A stretch of DNA of 64,000 bases from Sulfuracidifex metallicus DSM 6482 = JCM 9184 (GCA_032834875.1 CP135238.1:192011-256010); one strand, 5' to 3'. Positions 45,467 to 55,542 are shown, numbered from the stretch's first letter. Made by a program: numbers and translations. The notes: generated by a model not told the origin, from the sequence alone.

Positions 45467-47431
45467 ATGATTAACGTTAACTATTATGAACTTTGGGCTA
45501 TTGCATCTTTGATGGCAGTCTTTTCAATTTATCTCATTTACTTAGTTAAACGTGGTGCTGATGGAATACCTTTGATAATAACACTTTACTTGGCTGGAAG
45601 CATGATATTCATGTTCATTCCACTCTCCTTTTACTTTGCGTCTCCTTCAATCTACAATCTGGCAATGGTTTTAGCTTCAAGTAGCGGTTACATGATTATA
45701 GGACTATTGCCTGTGGTTTATTTAGTCACGAAGAACTCTAAGCCCAGACTTAGAGAGAAATGGTTCGTAATTGCAGCTTTCTCCATTATAATGGTTTTTA
45801 GCGAAGCTTCTATGGGAGAAGCCTTCTACTCGGCTCTCTATAACAACGTAGGGAACTTATTGCTTGGAGTTCAAAACTATTGGTATCAGGCTACTATGAT
45901 CGCTGAAATGAGTTTCGCCCTAATTTACGGTTTTAAGAAACTAGATCGAGGTCTGAGAACTTTCTTAGCCTTCACTTTACCAGTAATGGCAGTTTCTCCT
46001 GTAGCCCTAGATCTTCATTCATTTGTGTTTACCGCAATTTGGTTATCGGCATCTTTCATGATAGTTTCTACGGTGGCAATTTACGAAGTCTTATATAAGG
46101 AAAGAATGAGAGCGTCTCAGTCAACCTTTACCGCAATAGAGTTAATGTTAGTTTATACATTAATGATGGCTGGAGAGTTCACCTATTTTCTGGTCGGTTC
46201 TTGGTATCTTTACGATTTTGCAATGCTTGCGGGTATGTTCTGGTTCATCTATAGAAGTATCCAAGGTCCATCCTCATTCAAGGGAAGTTACTTGAAGGAC
46301 CAAAAACTGGCTTTCTCAATTATTGTGTTAACGTTCGTAATGGAGTGGTTTATGGGCGCAGTTCTAGATTTCGAAGAGGGATTATTATCCCCCAGCATAG
46401 CCGGATTTCTGTCTTCCCTTTCCTTAGGTTTTATTTCACCTTACTCTTACCTAGGTCTTGGAGCTATTTTCGATTTCTTTTCTATATTTGGAACAGTCAC
46501 TGGTTCCGTTTGGTTCCTCGTGATGATGGGAACCGAAATGGGCTTGCTTGCAGTATTTAGAATAAAAGGTCTCAAGAATAAGGAAAACAAGGTAAGATTT
46601 ATACTGATGATAAGTGCATACGCGATTTATACCTTATATCTGCCTTCTTTCTCTCCCATTTCTAATAACGTAGGTTATATACCATACATGTGGAGCATGG
46701 GTTTAGGCACTAATGGTCCAGTTACTGCATCAGTTCTTCTACCAGGAATAATAGGAACGTATGCGGTATCAGCTATTCTTTCATTCATGTTCGGTTCCAG
46801 ACAGATTTGCTCCGTTACATGTACTGCCCCCCTAATGTATCAGGGGACTTTCTACGATTCTACAAAGTCATTCAACAGAACGTCAAAGTTAGGAAGGAAG
46901 ACTCTTACATCACGCTTGAAGCCTTGGTTTAAATTCATAATCCTTGGTGTGTGGACTATATATTTGACATCTGCAATAATATCTTACCTTAACTCAGCTA
47001 ATATTATATCATTTACTATATTTGGTAACGATGTTACAGTTTTCCTTTACACTTTCTTTTTTAACTTCCTTTGGTACATTGTATTCATATCCATTCCTTT
47101 CATGGGAACTTATGCATGTGCAACACAAGGTTGGTGTAGCTGGGGCTCATTCAACCAAGCAGTATCGTCATTAGGGTTCTGGAGACTTAAAGTGAAAGAT
47201 CCTAAGACTTGCTTAAACTGTAAAACTGTAGATTGTGCAAATGCATGTCCAACTGGTCTTACCGACATGAGGTCTTCCTTCATAAAGAAGGGTGAATTTA
47301 AATCCTTCAAATGTATAGGGGTAGGTGACTGCGTAGAGGCATGTCCATACGATAACATTCTGTTCTATGACGTAAGGCATTGGTTAAAAGAAAAAATAAA
47401 GAAACTGGAGAAACAAAACAAACTTGGTTAA
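45467..47431 (+). CDS. Polytopic membrane protein with C-terminal double [4Fe-4S] ferredoxin domain
   Basis: 654 residues. About 14-15 membrane helices fill the first 550 residues; a cytoplasmic loop contains [15 protein letters not shown]; the C-terminal 100 residues hold a two-cluster ferredoxin: [17 protein letters not shown] and [15 protein letters not shown]. This resembles the membrane iron-sulfur protein found in fox (iron oxidation) clusters, sometimes called FoxG, but that name is tentative. It precedes the oxidase subunit I gene by 102 nt and should pass electrons to or from it. Confidence 0.7.
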   Translation: MINVNYYELWAIASLMAVFSIYLIYLVKRGADGIPLIITLYLAGSMIFMFIPLSFYFASPSIYNLAMVLASSSGYMIIGLLPVVYLVTKNSKPRLREKWFVIAAFSIIMVFSEASMGEAFYSALYNNVGNLLLGVQNYWYQATMIAEMSFALIYGFKKLDRGLRTFLAFTLPVMAVSPVALDLHSFVFTAIWLSASFMIVSTVAIYEVLYKERMRASQSTFTAIELMLVYTLMMAGEFTYFLVGSWYLYDFAMLAGMFWFIYRSIQGPSSFKGSYLKDQKLAFSIIVLTFVMEWFMGAVLDFEEGLLSPSIAGFLSSLSLGFISPYSYLGLGAIFDFFSIFGTVTGSVWFLVMMGTEMGLLAVFRIKGLKNKENKVRFILMISAYAIYTLYLPSFSPISNNVGYIPYMWSMGLGTNGPVTASVLLPGIIGTYAVSAILSFMFGSRQICSVTCTAPLMYQGTFYDSTKSFNRTSKLGRKTLTSRLKPWFKFIILGVWTIYLTSAIISYLNSANIISFTIFGNDVTVFLYTFFFNFLWYIVFISIPFMGTYACATQGWCSWGSFNQAVSSLGFWRLKVKDPKTCLNCKTVDCANACPTGLTDMRSSFIKKGEFKSFKCIGVGDCVEACPYDNILFYDVRHWLKEKIKKLEKQNKLG

Positions 47432-47533
47432 AAATTGTAACTTAAATCTTATACTATTTAAGTTTTTCTTATATAAACTGGTTAATCGTTTTCTAACATA
47501 ACCTTAACTTTATGACGGTAAAATTACTCACTC

Positions 47534-49174
47534 ATGGAAAAAAGTAATCCTCTAGTTAAACTGGTATCATCGATATTCCTGCTCGACAAAGACTGGGTAA
47601 CTCGTGTAACAATGGCTATGATAGTGCTATCTCTAATTTGGGGAATTCTAGGAATAATTGACGCTCTAATGGTGAGAATAGAGGAAGCTTCATGGGCTCT
47701 ATTCCAGTATCTTCCCCTGAGCCCTCAGGAGTACGAAGGAAGTATAACGCTACACGGAATACGTGACTTGTTTGGATTCGCCCAACAACTAATATTTGCA
47801 GTATTCTTCTACTTCACCTTCAAGATGCTGAAAGTAGAGCCTAGAGCAAAGTGGTTCTTTAACATAGGCTTCATACTATTCAACATATCTTTCATGCTCT
47901 TCGAGGGACCGATAATATTGACCAATCAACCTGGTTTTGATAACTACTTCGGAGCTACGGGTTGGTACTATCTAGCTCCTCTAGGGCTTCCAGGTTATTC
48001 TTTGTATGTTGCAAGTTCAACCTGGTATTGGGCCTGGATGCTGATGGACATTGGAACCTACATGACTAGCGGTTATCTAATTTATCATTTCTATCAAGCC
48101 ACAAAAACAATGAAGGAAAAACTTCCAGTATTCTTAACATATGGTTTAATGATAATGCTCCTAATACAGATAGGATATGCTGGAGAAGTTGTAGCTAACG
48201 TATGGGACTTAACCACTTTCTACGGGATAACTGGGATGGATGTAATAGCAAATCAAGTAGCATTCGGAGATCTGTGGCACGCAATAGTTTACATAACATG
48301 GTTCCCTGCAGTTGCATCTTTATATTTACTAATACCTACTCTATCAGGGAAACCATTATACAGTGAGAGGGCAGGAAGATTATCTGCCTTACTATATCTA
48401 GTATTCTCTGCTGGAGGGATAGGAATACATCACATATATATGGCAGATCTACCTTTAGCATTAAAGCTGGTTGTAGAAGCCATTACTCTAGGAGTAGTCA
48501 TACCAACCATGATGACGTTCTTCAACTTATGGGCTACAGTTAAAGGTTCTACAATAAAACTTAACATAATAGCTCTATGGACAGCAACAGCGTGGGCCGG
48601 GTCTATAGCTGGAGGTGTACTTGGAATATTTAATTCAATATTAGCAGACGATGCAGTAGAACATGAGACAGAGTTTATTGTAAGTCACTTCCATCAAATG
48701 ATATATTGGGCTATAGTTCCAGCAGGTTTTGCAGTTCTATATTACATGATACCTATGATGACTGGTAGAATGTGGTACTCTAACAAGACAGCGTGGATAC
48801 ACTACGCAGGTTATATGCTAGGAACAGTGATGATAATAGTTGGATTCAGTATGGTTGGAATTGGAGGTCTGGTAAGGAAAGAGCTAATATTCCCATTAAT
48901 ACCAGTCTATATCTTTGGAGAAGTACTATCCACAGTAGGTGCAGTGATAGCTGATGTGGCAACAATAGGATGGTTAATTAACCTTGTACTGACCTTAGTA
49001 AAAGGGAAGCCAGTGGAATTGGAAGGACAGGAACTACCTCAAGTAATAAACACTGTCGCAATGTCTTTCAAAGCACCCGATAAGATAGATATGCGTCAAT
49101 TGGTATCTTCTCCAGCAAACTTAGTGAAAAAGCTTAACATACACTTTATACATTCCAAAAAGCAGGATGCATAA
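47534..49174 (+). CDS. Heme-copper oxidase subunit I, Fox-like
   Basis: 546 residues with about 14 membrane helices. Heme and copper ligands are visible: His74 (LHGIRD, low-spin heme), His249 with Tyr253 (LWHAIVY; the cross-linked His-Tyr), His299-His300 (GIHHIY), and His385/His387 (SHFHQMI). HAIVY replaces the usual HPEVY. The overall text fits the FoxA type of Sulfolobales rather than SoxB or DoxB. No subunit II with CuA follows. Its own TATA (CTTATATAAA near 47470) suggests separate control from the Fe-S gene. Confidence 0.85.
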   Translation: MEKSNPLVKLVSSIFLLDKDWVTRVTMAMIVLSLIWGILGIIDALMVRIEEASWALFQYLPLSPQEYEGSITLHGIRDLFGFAQQLIFAVFFYFTFKMLKVEPRAKWFFNIGFILFNISFMLFEGPIILTNQPGFDNYFGATGWYYLAPLGLPGYSLYVASSTWYWAWMLMDIGTYMTSGYLIYHFYQATKTMKEKLPVFLTYGLMIMLLIQIGYAGEVVANVWDLTTFYGITGMDVIANQVAFGDLWHAIVYITWFPAVASLYLLIPTLSGKPLYSERAGRLSALLYLVFSAGGIGIHHIYMADLPLALKLVVEAITLGVVIPTMMTFFNLWATVKGSTIKLNIIALWTATAWAGSIAGGVLGIFNSILADDAVEHETEFIVSHFHQMIYWAIVPAGFAVLYYMIPMMTGRMWYSNKTAWIHYAGYMLGTVMIIVGFSMVGIGGLVRKELIFPLIPVYIFGEVLSTVGAVIADVATIGWLINLVLTLVKGKPVELEGQELPQVINTVAMSFKAPDKIDMRQLVSSPANLVKKLNIHFIHSKKQDA

Positions 49175-49268
49175 TTTTCTTTTTTAAATTTTTCCTATTT
49201 ATCTGTTGTTCTACTCGGTTTGTAACTTGTTCATGAAGGGAAGAGATTTTTCTATCAATTAGCTTAGT

Positions 49269-49321
49269 GATCAGCACTCAAGACCCTCGTCATCGATCCG
49301 TCGATCCGAGATCATCATAAA
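49269..49321 (-). ncRNA. Candidate C/D box guide RNA
   Basis: On the minus strand: box C ATGATGA (49312-49318), then 11-12 nt, D'-like CGGA, C'-like ATGACGA, exactly 12 nt, and box D CTGA (49271-49274). The total of about 50 nt and the 12-nt guide spacing are typical of archaeal methylation-guide RNAs. It lies in the gap between the oxidase and Hsp20-like genes, and the higher GC content stands out from its surroundings. A clear terminal stem was not found and the target is unknown. Confidence 0.5.
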
Positions 49322-49372
49322 TATACCGTAAATTATGTACTTTTAAAAATTTTTTAAACAAGTGAAATTATT

Positions 49373-49636
49373 TTATAATAATCTACCTATTACAATTATT
49401 ATTCCATTTTTTATATTCTTTTCTATATCTTTGGACATCTTAAAAGGTAAAGTAATAATCTTTACTACATTGTTAGATAATCTATCATAAACGTAGATTG
49501 AGCTAGAATCACAACGTACATCTAACTCCTCTAACTTTAGATCTCTGAAACGTAAATCAAGAAAAATCTCGACGTTATTCCCTCTTCTCAAAATGTCAAC
49601 TTCTGGATCATCATTTATCTCGAAAGGGGAACTCAT
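49373..49636 (-). CDS. Hsp20/CS-like beta-sandwich protein
   Basis: 87 residues, almost all of it one alpha-crystallin-like beta sandwich: DPEVDILRRGNNVEIFLDLR, ELDVRCDSSSIYVYDR, KIITLPFKMSKDIEKNIKNGIIIVIGR. The IxI C-terminal tail of true Hsp20 chaperones is missing, as is an N-terminal arm, so it may be a co-chaperone or a short lineage-specific form. Confidence 0.7.
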   Translation of the reverse strand: MSSPFEINDDPEVDILRRGNNVEIFLDLRFRDLKLEELDVRCDSSSIYVYDRLSNNVVKIITLPFKMSKDIEKNIKNGIIIVIGRLL

Positions 49637-49752
49637 AATATTACTTTTACATTAATCTACTATTAAAACATGACTAGGTAATTTCTCATAAGAAAATACC
49701 TGCGACTATCCCTCTTGCTTTAAAAAACTAACTGTAGAACATATAATATAAG

Positions 49753-50388
49753 ATGTTTGGAAAGGATTTCCAAAAGATATGGGGAGATACAGATTCAAGC
49801 TTCTCAGGTAAAAATTATAAGCTTAAGGAGCCATTGAAGTATGCCCTCATTCACTCTCAGTATAAACTCAGTGCAATGATAAGTAGATTAGATGCTCACA
49901 TATCTAGAATGCAGGAAAGAGACAGAGCTTTATTTGAAAGGGTAATTGAGGCTCAGATGAGTAAGGACACTGCTAGAGCAGCAATGTATGCTAACGAAGT
50001 TGCTGAGATAAGGAAGGCAACTAAGCAGTTACTTGTGACGCAGATAGCTCTAGAGCAGGTCAAATTAAGAATGGAAACTGTGAGTGAGATAGGCGATGTA
50101 TTCGTTAACCTAATGCCAGTAGTAGGTGTGGTTAATCAGTTGAGAACATCCCTTAAGGGTGTAATGCCTGAGATATCTTTAGAACTGTCAGAGTTAGGAG
50201 ACGGGCTACAGGAGGTTGTAATGGAATCTGGAGAGTTCATGGGTGGTTCCTCATACGGTGCCGCAGAATCTCCAGAGGCGAGGAAGATTCTAGAGGAAGC
50301 TACAGCTGTAGCGGAACAGAAAATGAAGGAGCAGTTCCCAGACCTTCCCTCTTCAGGCCTACCTCTTGCCGCAAGGCAAAAGGCCTGA
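49753..50388 (+). CDS. ESCRT-III-like cell-division protein, CdvB paralogue
   Basis: 211 residues. A basic helical hairpin ([36 protein letters not shown]) followed by [21 protein letters not shown] and an acidic helix ([16 protein letters not shown]) is the Snf7 core. There is no broken-wing motif for CdvC-independent recruitment as in the main CdvB, so CdvB1 or CdvB2 are the best candidates. It forms filaments at mid-cell in Sulfolobales division and budding. The trpS gene follows closely. Confidence 0.85.
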   Translation: MFGKDFQKIWGDTDSSFSGKNYKLKEPLKYALIHSQYKLSAMISRLDAHISRMQERDRALFERVIEAQMSKDTARAAMYANEVAEIRKATKQLLVTQIALEQVKLRMETVSEIGDVFVNLMPVVGVVNQLRTSLKGVMPEISLELSELGDGLQEVVMESGEFMGGSSYGAAESPEARKILEEATAVAEQKMKEQFPDLPSSGLPLAARQKA

Positions 50389-50446
50389 TCCCTTCTTTCC
50401 TATATTTTACTTTACCTTTTTAGCTTCTTATTTCTTCATTTTCTTT

Positions 50447-51587
50447 ATGCAAGATTTTACTGTTAATCCTTGGGAAGTGAAAGGGAAAGTTGATTATGAT
50501 AAGCTTATTGTGCAATTTGGGACTCAACCTATCACCGATGAACTTAGGGAAAGAATAAGGAGAGATGCAGGTGATCTTCATGTTATGCTTAGAAGGAAGA
50601 TTTTCTTTTCACATAGAGATCTAGAGTCTGTGTTAAAGGATTATGAGGAGGGAAAGGGATTCTTCCTTTACACTGGAAGGGCCCCCATCATTGGGCATGC
50701 ATATAGGACACTTGATACCTTTTATTTTCACTAAGTGGCTCCAGGAGAAGTTCAAGGTAAACTTGTACATTGAAATAACGGACGATGAGAAGTTCATGAG
50801 GAATCCTGAATATTCCCTTGATGATACTAGGAAATGGGCTTACGAAAATATTCTGGATATAATTGCTGTAGGATTTGATCCGAATAGAACTTTCATATTT
50901 CAAGATACGGAATACATAAGGAACATGTACCCTTTGGCAGTAAAGATAGCTAAGAAGATGACCTTCTCCGAGGTAAAGGCGACGTTTGGCCTAGACGTAT
51001 CATCCAATATAGGCATAATATTCTATCCAGCACTTCAGATAGTTCCTACTATGTTTGAAAGGAAGAGATGCCTCATTCCAGCGGGGATAGATCAAGATCC
51101 ATATTGGAGATTACAAAGGGATATAGCTGAATCCTTAGGCTTCTTTAAGGCTTCTCAAATACACAGCAAGTTCTTGCCGCCTATTACGGGCGTGGAGGGT
51201 AAGATGAGCTCTTCTTCGCCGGAGAGCGCAATTTACCTTACCGACGATAAGGACACTGTTAAAAGGAAAGTAATGAAGTATGCTTTTTCAGGCGGTCAGC
51301 CGACGGTGGAGTTGCATAGAAGACTAGGAGGCAACCCCGAAATAGACGTTCCATTTCAGTGGTTATATTACTTCTTTGAAGAGGATGATAATAGAATAGA
51401 GGAAATAAGGGAAGACTATAAGTCAGGTAAGATACTTTCAGGGGAATTGAAGCAACTACTTGTGGACAAGTTAAATGACTTCCTAGAAGATCATAGAAGA
51501 AAGAGGGATGAAGCCAAGGATTTAGTAAATACGTTCAAGTATGATGGAAAGTTAGCAAGATCTATGTGGGAGAAACTTCACGAGTAG
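50447..51587 (+). CDS. trpS: Tryptophanyl-tRNA synthetase, interrupted by a +1 frameshift
   Basis: The N-terminal part from ATG 50447 (MQDFTVNPWEVKGKVDYDKL ... GFFLYTGR) runs in one frame and the rest (LGMHIGHLIPFIFTKWLQ to the end at 51587) in another. Removing one C from the run of five at 50682-50686 restores APSLGMHIGHL, the normal HIGH region. Later motifs are intact: AGIDQDPYWRLQRD and GKMSSSSPESAIYL (KMSKS-like). Total about 379 residues, the archaeal length. As the enzyme is essential, this is a read error, a recent mutation, or a site of frameshifting or slippage. Confidence 0.85.
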
Positions 51588-52011
51588 AAGGCCTATATAC
51601 ATTGTATTTCTTTAGATAATATACTACCAAATTAGTGGAAATTTTCATTTCTTTAGCTATTTGATATATCGACTTTCCTTTTTGGAAGTCGTTCTTTATC
51701 TTCAGAGTTTCATCTGGGGTTAACTTCCTCTTTCTCTTTACCAAGTTATATTTCCTAAGTATTCTTAATACAGTATTGAAATTCATATTCATCTCCTTAC
51801 TTATCTTGTTTGCACTCTCACCTTTTTTGCCTCTCTCTAATATCTCCTTTACTACTTCCTCGGCAACCCTACCCCTAAACTTAACGTTTTGTTCTAGTAA
51901 CATCCTCCTTACCTTAGAGTAAGTCATTCCTAGCTCTGATGCTATTTGTCTAATGCTTTTGCCCTCATCGTACATCTTCTTTATTTTTTCTTTCAACTCC
52001 CCTTCAGACAT
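51562..52011 (-). CDS. Protein with three tandem helix-turn-helix repeats
   Basis: 149 residues made of three similar modules: KKMYDEGKSIRQIASELGMT / SKVRRMLL; GKKGESANKISKEMNMNFNT / LRILRKYNL; DFQKGKSIYQIAKEMKISTN / VYYLKKYNV. Each is a resolvase-like HTH preceding a basic wing. The C-terminus overlaps the end of trpS by 26 nt. DNA-binding is nearly certain; whether it is a regulator or chromatin protein is unknown. Confidence 0.75.
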   Translation of the reverse strand: MSEGELKEKIKKMYDEGKSIRQIASELGMTYSKVRRMLLEQNVKFRGRVAEEVVKEILERGKKGESANKISKEMNMNFNTVLRILRKYNLVKRKRKLTPDETLKIKNDFQKGKSIYQIAKEMKISTNLVVYYLKKYNVYRPSTREVSPT

Positions 52012-52183
52012 AATAGTATTGTAGTTTCATACGGCTTTAAAACTTTTCCCAAATGTTTTTAACACTCAGTATCATATTAGCTTATTTCTGAAGGTTTCCT
52101 ATTACTACGTTAACACAGTTAACGCCAAACGCTAGGCTAAAGCAAAACATAAAAATCAAACCATTAGTACAAGACATGAAGAC

Positions 52184-52747
52184 ATGTATGGACTTCTTTA
52201 TTTACCGGTGGGCGTGATTCTAGGCCTTTCCATAGCTGCTCCACCAGGTCCGATGAACGCTTTAATAGCAAATTCTTCGCTTAAGTCTCCTCTTCATGGC
52301 ACTAGCGTGGGAGCGGGAGCTATGACTGCGGATTTTATTTTCTTTTTAATTACTTTTTTTATAAAAGGTATAATTCCTAAGCCGGTTCTAATTGCCTTAT
52401 ATTTAATTGGAGGAGGATACATGCTTTACTTATCTTACGGTGTTCTAAAATCCACAATGGTTCCTACCTCTAAGAAGGGAAACTATTTCATAGGGTTAAG
52501 CGTTGGTATAACCAATCCCTTTCAAATACTTTGGTGGCTAACAGTGGGAATTTTCATGTTGACTCAATTCTCGCTTCTGATAGCTCCAGGTTTCTTTCTA
52601 GGGATTTTGATTTGGATATTGACATTTCCAAGATTAGTTAACTATCTAGGATACAGATATTCCAAATACATTAAAATAGCCTCCTTTCTTGTTATATTTG
52701 TCTTTGCATTATTTATAATATATAGCGGTCTAACTCAAGTTTTTTGA
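52184..52747 (+). CDS. LysE-family amino acid exporter
   Basis: 187 residues with six predicted helices. VGVILGLSIAAPPGPMNALIANSSL at the N-terminus is the PGP motif of LysE/RhtB exporters, followed by GAGAMTADFIFFL, and GLSVGITNPFQILWWLTVG matches the second half. Exports an amino acid or related metabolite by proton exchange. The gene stands alone. Confidence 0.8.
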   Translation: MYGLLYLPVGVILGLSIAAPPGPMNALIANSSLKSPLHGTSVGAGAMTADFIFFLITFFIKGIIPKPVLIALYLIGGGYMLYLSYGVLKSTMVPTSKKGNYFIGLSVGITNPFQILWWLTVGIFMLTQFSLLIAPGFFLGILIWILTFPRLVNYLGYRYSKYIKIASFLVIFVFALFIIYSGLTQVF

Positions 52748-52819
52748 CAGAATATTAAATAATATTTGAGCTCCTGCCTCCAAAAAGTTTTTAAATTTTT
52801 GATTAAACAACTTTCTTTT

Positions 52820-53449
52820 ATGAGATTTGAAGCCTCCTTGGATATCCTGCAGCCTTATGGGAGGCGATTCCTTACCAAAGATGGGCGATTGGTGACATTA
52901 TCTAGGGAATTAGTTGAGCAATGCGAAGGTAGTGGAATTTCTCCGTCTATGTTGAGCGAAGTAATAGCTGACTTTAACGAGAGCGGATCCAGAATATCTT
53001 CTAGCTACTTAGTTTCTATGAAGGAAAATCAAAACAAATGTAACGTAACTAAGGTGATTGATCTGTGGATTACTGATGCAGTTAAATCAACCCATGTGAT
53101 AATGACTGTGACTGGACTAGGCAGTGTGGGGGAGTTACGTTTCGTCTACCCTGAATTCTTCGGTGAACTAGCGAAGACTATTCTTTCAAACAATGTCAAG
53201 TATGACTGCAGTAGTATCGTGATGACTTTTCCTTATATGTTTGTTGTCTTTGATACATTCAACGCATTCAAAAAGGTGTATAATAATGTAATAGAAGGTA
53301 TAGTTAGAATGAACGGATCAAGTTTCATGTTCTCTAAAACTGAGGCTAAGTCCTTGATCTGGGAAGTGGACACGCCAAAGGTTGATTATATAAGTAACGA
53401 ATTAATACCAAATAAAATGAAGAGCCTAATAGAAGGCGACTATAGTTGA
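52820..53449 (+). CDS. Unknown soluble protein at the head of the intramembrane-protease operon
   Basis: 209 residues from the ATG at 52820; an 18-residue upstream extension is open but not protein-like. Mixed alpha-beta with helices at the N-terminus (SLDILQPYGRRFLTKDGRL) and an Asp/Lys-rich C-terminus. No motif recognised. Its stop TGA overlaps the TTG start of the M50 gene (TTGA), so the two are translationally coupled. Confidence 0.6.
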   Translation: MRFEASLDILQPYGRRFLTKDGRLVTLSRELVEQCEGSGISPSMLSEVIADFNESGSRISSSYLVSMKENQNKCNVTKVIDLWITDAVKSTHVIMTVTGLGSVGELRFVYPEFFGELAKTILSNNVKYDCSSIVMTFPYMFVVFDTFNAFKKVYNNVIEGIVRMNGSSFMFSKTEAKSLIWEVDTPKVDYISNELIPNKMKSLIEGDYS

Positions 53450-54141
53450 GCTTCTTTGATAATCTAATGGTAAAATTAAAGGAAATGGAATATCATTATG
53501 CTAATATTAACGAATTATTAGCCTTGTTCTTAGCTTCCTTATCTTTAGCTGTTGCGTTTATAGTGAATTTCCTTTTTTCCATACCTTATTATGGACTTTT
53601 ATTTGCAGGTATTCTGGCACTTATATCTATAGCTGTAGCTGTTCTTGCTGTAATTCCTCATGAGTTGGCTCATAGACAAATGGCTAGAAGGTTTGGGTGT
53701 AGATCCCGTTTTATACTCAGCTTTAGGGGTTTTCTGGCAACTCTCATAATAAATCTCTTGAACCATTTTCTCGGATTTTTAGTATTTTTCTCTGGTTATA
53801 CTGGAATTAACTGTATATTTGGAGGCAATTTTGATAACGCAATTCAGGGGAAAACCGCAGCCGCAGGTCCAGCCACAAATCTGGTAATCGCCGTAATTTC
53901 GGAGGTAATGTATTACCTAGTACCACCTTTAATTACATCGCCAGTACCTCAAATAATCTTAGGCTACTTTTTCCTTGAGCTTGCAAACTTTAACGCCTAT
54001 GTAGCATTCTTTAACCTTATCCCATTTTGGGTCTTAGACGGTCTAAAGGTTATAAGGTGGAACTTCAAGGTATGGCTAGCATTACTCATACCTTCACTAG
54101 TGCTGACTTTTATTGTGCCTTTTTACCATATAATAGTGTGA
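53446..54141 (+). CDS. Site-2-protease-like zinc metalloprotease (M50)
   Basis: 231 residues from TTG 53446, coupled to the gene before; MVKLKEM at 53467 is an alternative. Six membrane helices; HELAH (residues 72-76) carries the catalytic His-Glu-His, and FFNLIPFWVLDGLK near 190-205 is the NxxPxxxxDG motif with the third ligand Asp. AAAGPATNLVIAV is the conserved middle segment. Cleaves membrane-anchored substrates within the bilayer. A rhomboid gene follows after 4 nt. Confidence 0.9.
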   Translation: MSFFDNLMVKLKEMEYHYANINELLALFLASLSLAVAFIVNFLFSIPYYGLLFAGILALISIAVAVLAVIPHELAHRQMARRFGCRSRFILSFRGFLATLIINLLNHFLGFLVFFSGYTGINCIFGGNFDNAIQGKTAAAGPATNLVIAVISEVMYYLVPPLITSPVPQIILGYFFLELANFNAYVAFFNLIPFWVLDGLKVIRWNFKVWLALLIPSLVLTFIVPFYHIIV

Positions 54142-54145
54142 TTAA

Positions 54146-54703
54146 ATGGGGAAGTTGAATTATTCTTTTTTAATAATATCATTAATAGTTATAGGATTTA
54201 TATTAGGTGAGATAGAATATTTAATAAACCCATACTATTTGCTTTATAGTGAGCAATTCAATTATTTAGTCTTTCACGGTTTCTTTTATGAAGTAATCAC
54301 GTCCATTTTTGTTACAAATAGTTTTGCTGATTTTGCTTTTAATTCAATATCAATGTATGTAATTTACCTTCTCTTCAGAAACAAGGCAGGAAGGCTTGAA
54401 TTATTAGTTTTCCTAGCAGGAGGGATAATAGGGAATGTATTTTCCCTTTTCTTTTACCCTCTCATAACCTTGTCTGCAGGTGCGTCAGGGGGAATCTTTG
54501 CTATCCTATCATTCTACGTTTTCTACGACTTCGTAAAAGAACGGGAGCTAGGTATTTACGGTCTACTCTACTTGCTCGTGGTTTTTCTTCTCAGTGACGT
54601 ATTCTTGTCCAACGTAGATGTGGCAGCGCATATAGGCGGAATTCTAAGCGGAATTACCATAGCGGGAGGTATATCTCTTAAAAGCAAATCGGGCAAATAT
54701 TAG
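54146..54703 (+). CDS. Rhomboid-family intramembrane serine protease
   Basis: 185 residues, six predicted helices. The catalytic Ser is in LSAGASGGIFAIL (GxSG) and the catalytic His in VAAHIGGILSGI, correctly spaced for rhomboids. The N-terminal HxxxN of helix 2 is replaced by FAFNSIS, keeping only the Asn. It sits 4 nt after the M50 gene. The two unrelated intramembrane proteases are therefore made together. Confidence 0.85.
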   Translation: MGKLNYSFLIISLIVIGFILGEIEYLINPYYLLYSEQFNYLVFHGFFYEVITSIFVTNSFADFAFNSISMYVIYLLFRNKAGRLELLVFLAGGIIGNVFSLFFYPLITLSAGASGGIFAILSFYVFYDFVKERELGIYGLLYLLVVFLLSDVFLSNVDVAAHIGGILSGITIAGGISLKSKSGKY

Positions 54704-54706
54704 GTT

Positions 54707-54868
54707 ATGCTACTCCTTGAGGAAATTCTTCTAGTCATAGGTTTACTCATGTTCCCATATGGAATTTACGAGATAATGAAAGGCGACGGTTCCCTTAAGA
54801 CCAAACTGAGTATTATAGGTACTTCCGCTGCTCTCTTCTTAGTAGAGGCTTTACTTACTATTAGATGA
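54707..54868 (+). CDS. 53-residue membrane protein at the end of the protease operon
   Basis: ATG 54707, 3 nt after the rhomboid stop. Two hydrophobic helices (LLLEEILLVIGLLMFPYGIY and LSIIGTSAALFLVEALLTI) joined by a polar turn (EIMKGDGSLKTK). No motif. The coupling to the protease genes suggests an accessory subunit or a substrate. Confidence 0.55.
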   Translation: MLLLEEILLVIGLLMFPYGIYEIMKGDGSLKTKLSIIGTSAALFLVEALLTIR

Positions 54869-54984
54869 AAATAGATGATAATATATATACACACAGTATT
54901 ATACTATTTTTAGGAAATATAATGACATGATAAATGATACTTTTTACCAATCACCTTTTCAGTTTCAAGTGTATATTTCTCCAA

Positions 54985-55542
54985 ATGTTACTGGTCATTA
55001 CGGGCACGCCAGGGACTGGAAAGTCTACTTTGGCTAAAGTACTGAGTGAGAAGTTATCTTTAAGTATATTATCTGTTTCCCAATTTGTGATTGAAAGGAA
55101 GCTCTATACGGACTACGACGAGCTTAGGAAAAGTTATGTAATAGACGAGGATAGACTTGTTGACGCATTGAGGGACGAACTAAAGAAAGGGAACGTTATA
55201 GTAGAAACTATTTATCCATCAGTGATAGAAAATCCTGATCTGGTGGTTCTTCTACGTAAGGACCCCAGAATCCTATATAAAGAACTTATAAATAGAGGAT
55301 GGAGCGAGCTTAAGTCAGCTGAAAACGCTATGTCTGAAGCTATCGGTTATGTAGCTTCAGAAGCTTGGGATACGTTCGTTAACGTCTGTGAGATAGACGT
55401 TACTAAATTAAACGTAGAAGAAACTGCTAATTTGGTTATTTCAAGGAAGTGCATGGACAAGGTGGATTGGCTGTCTTATGATGGTATGGAAGAATTTCTT
55501 TCTTTCTTAGATAATGTTATTAGCAGATATTCAGAACATTAA
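54985..55542 (+). CDS. AK6/Fap7-like adenylate kinase
   Basis: 185 residues from MLLVITGTPGTGKST (ATG 54985); an open 17-codon N-terminal extension is not family-like. Walker A is GTPGTGKS; the short lid and DRLVDALRDEL, NVIVETIYPS and RKDPRILYKELINRGWSE fit the AK6 branch that works in small-subunit ribosome maturation as well as in nucleotide balance. The Mrp/NBP35 gene follows after 5 nt. Confidence 0.85.
   Translation: MLLVITGTPGTGKSTLAKVLSEKLSLSILSVSQFVIERKLYTDYDELRKSYVIDEDRLVDALRDELKKGNVIVETIYPSVIENPDLVVLLRKDPRILYKELINRGWSELKSAENAMSEAIGYVASEAWDTFVNVCEIDVTKLNVEETANLVISRKCMDKVDWLSYDGMEEFLSFLDNVISRYSEH

Noticed and set aside
50643-51587. TrpRS starting at the internal ATG 50643 as a complete gene
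   Set aside because: The first residues up to TLEGPP are out-of-frame text; the real N-terminal domain is encoded just upstream in the other frame, so the frameshift explanation is better.
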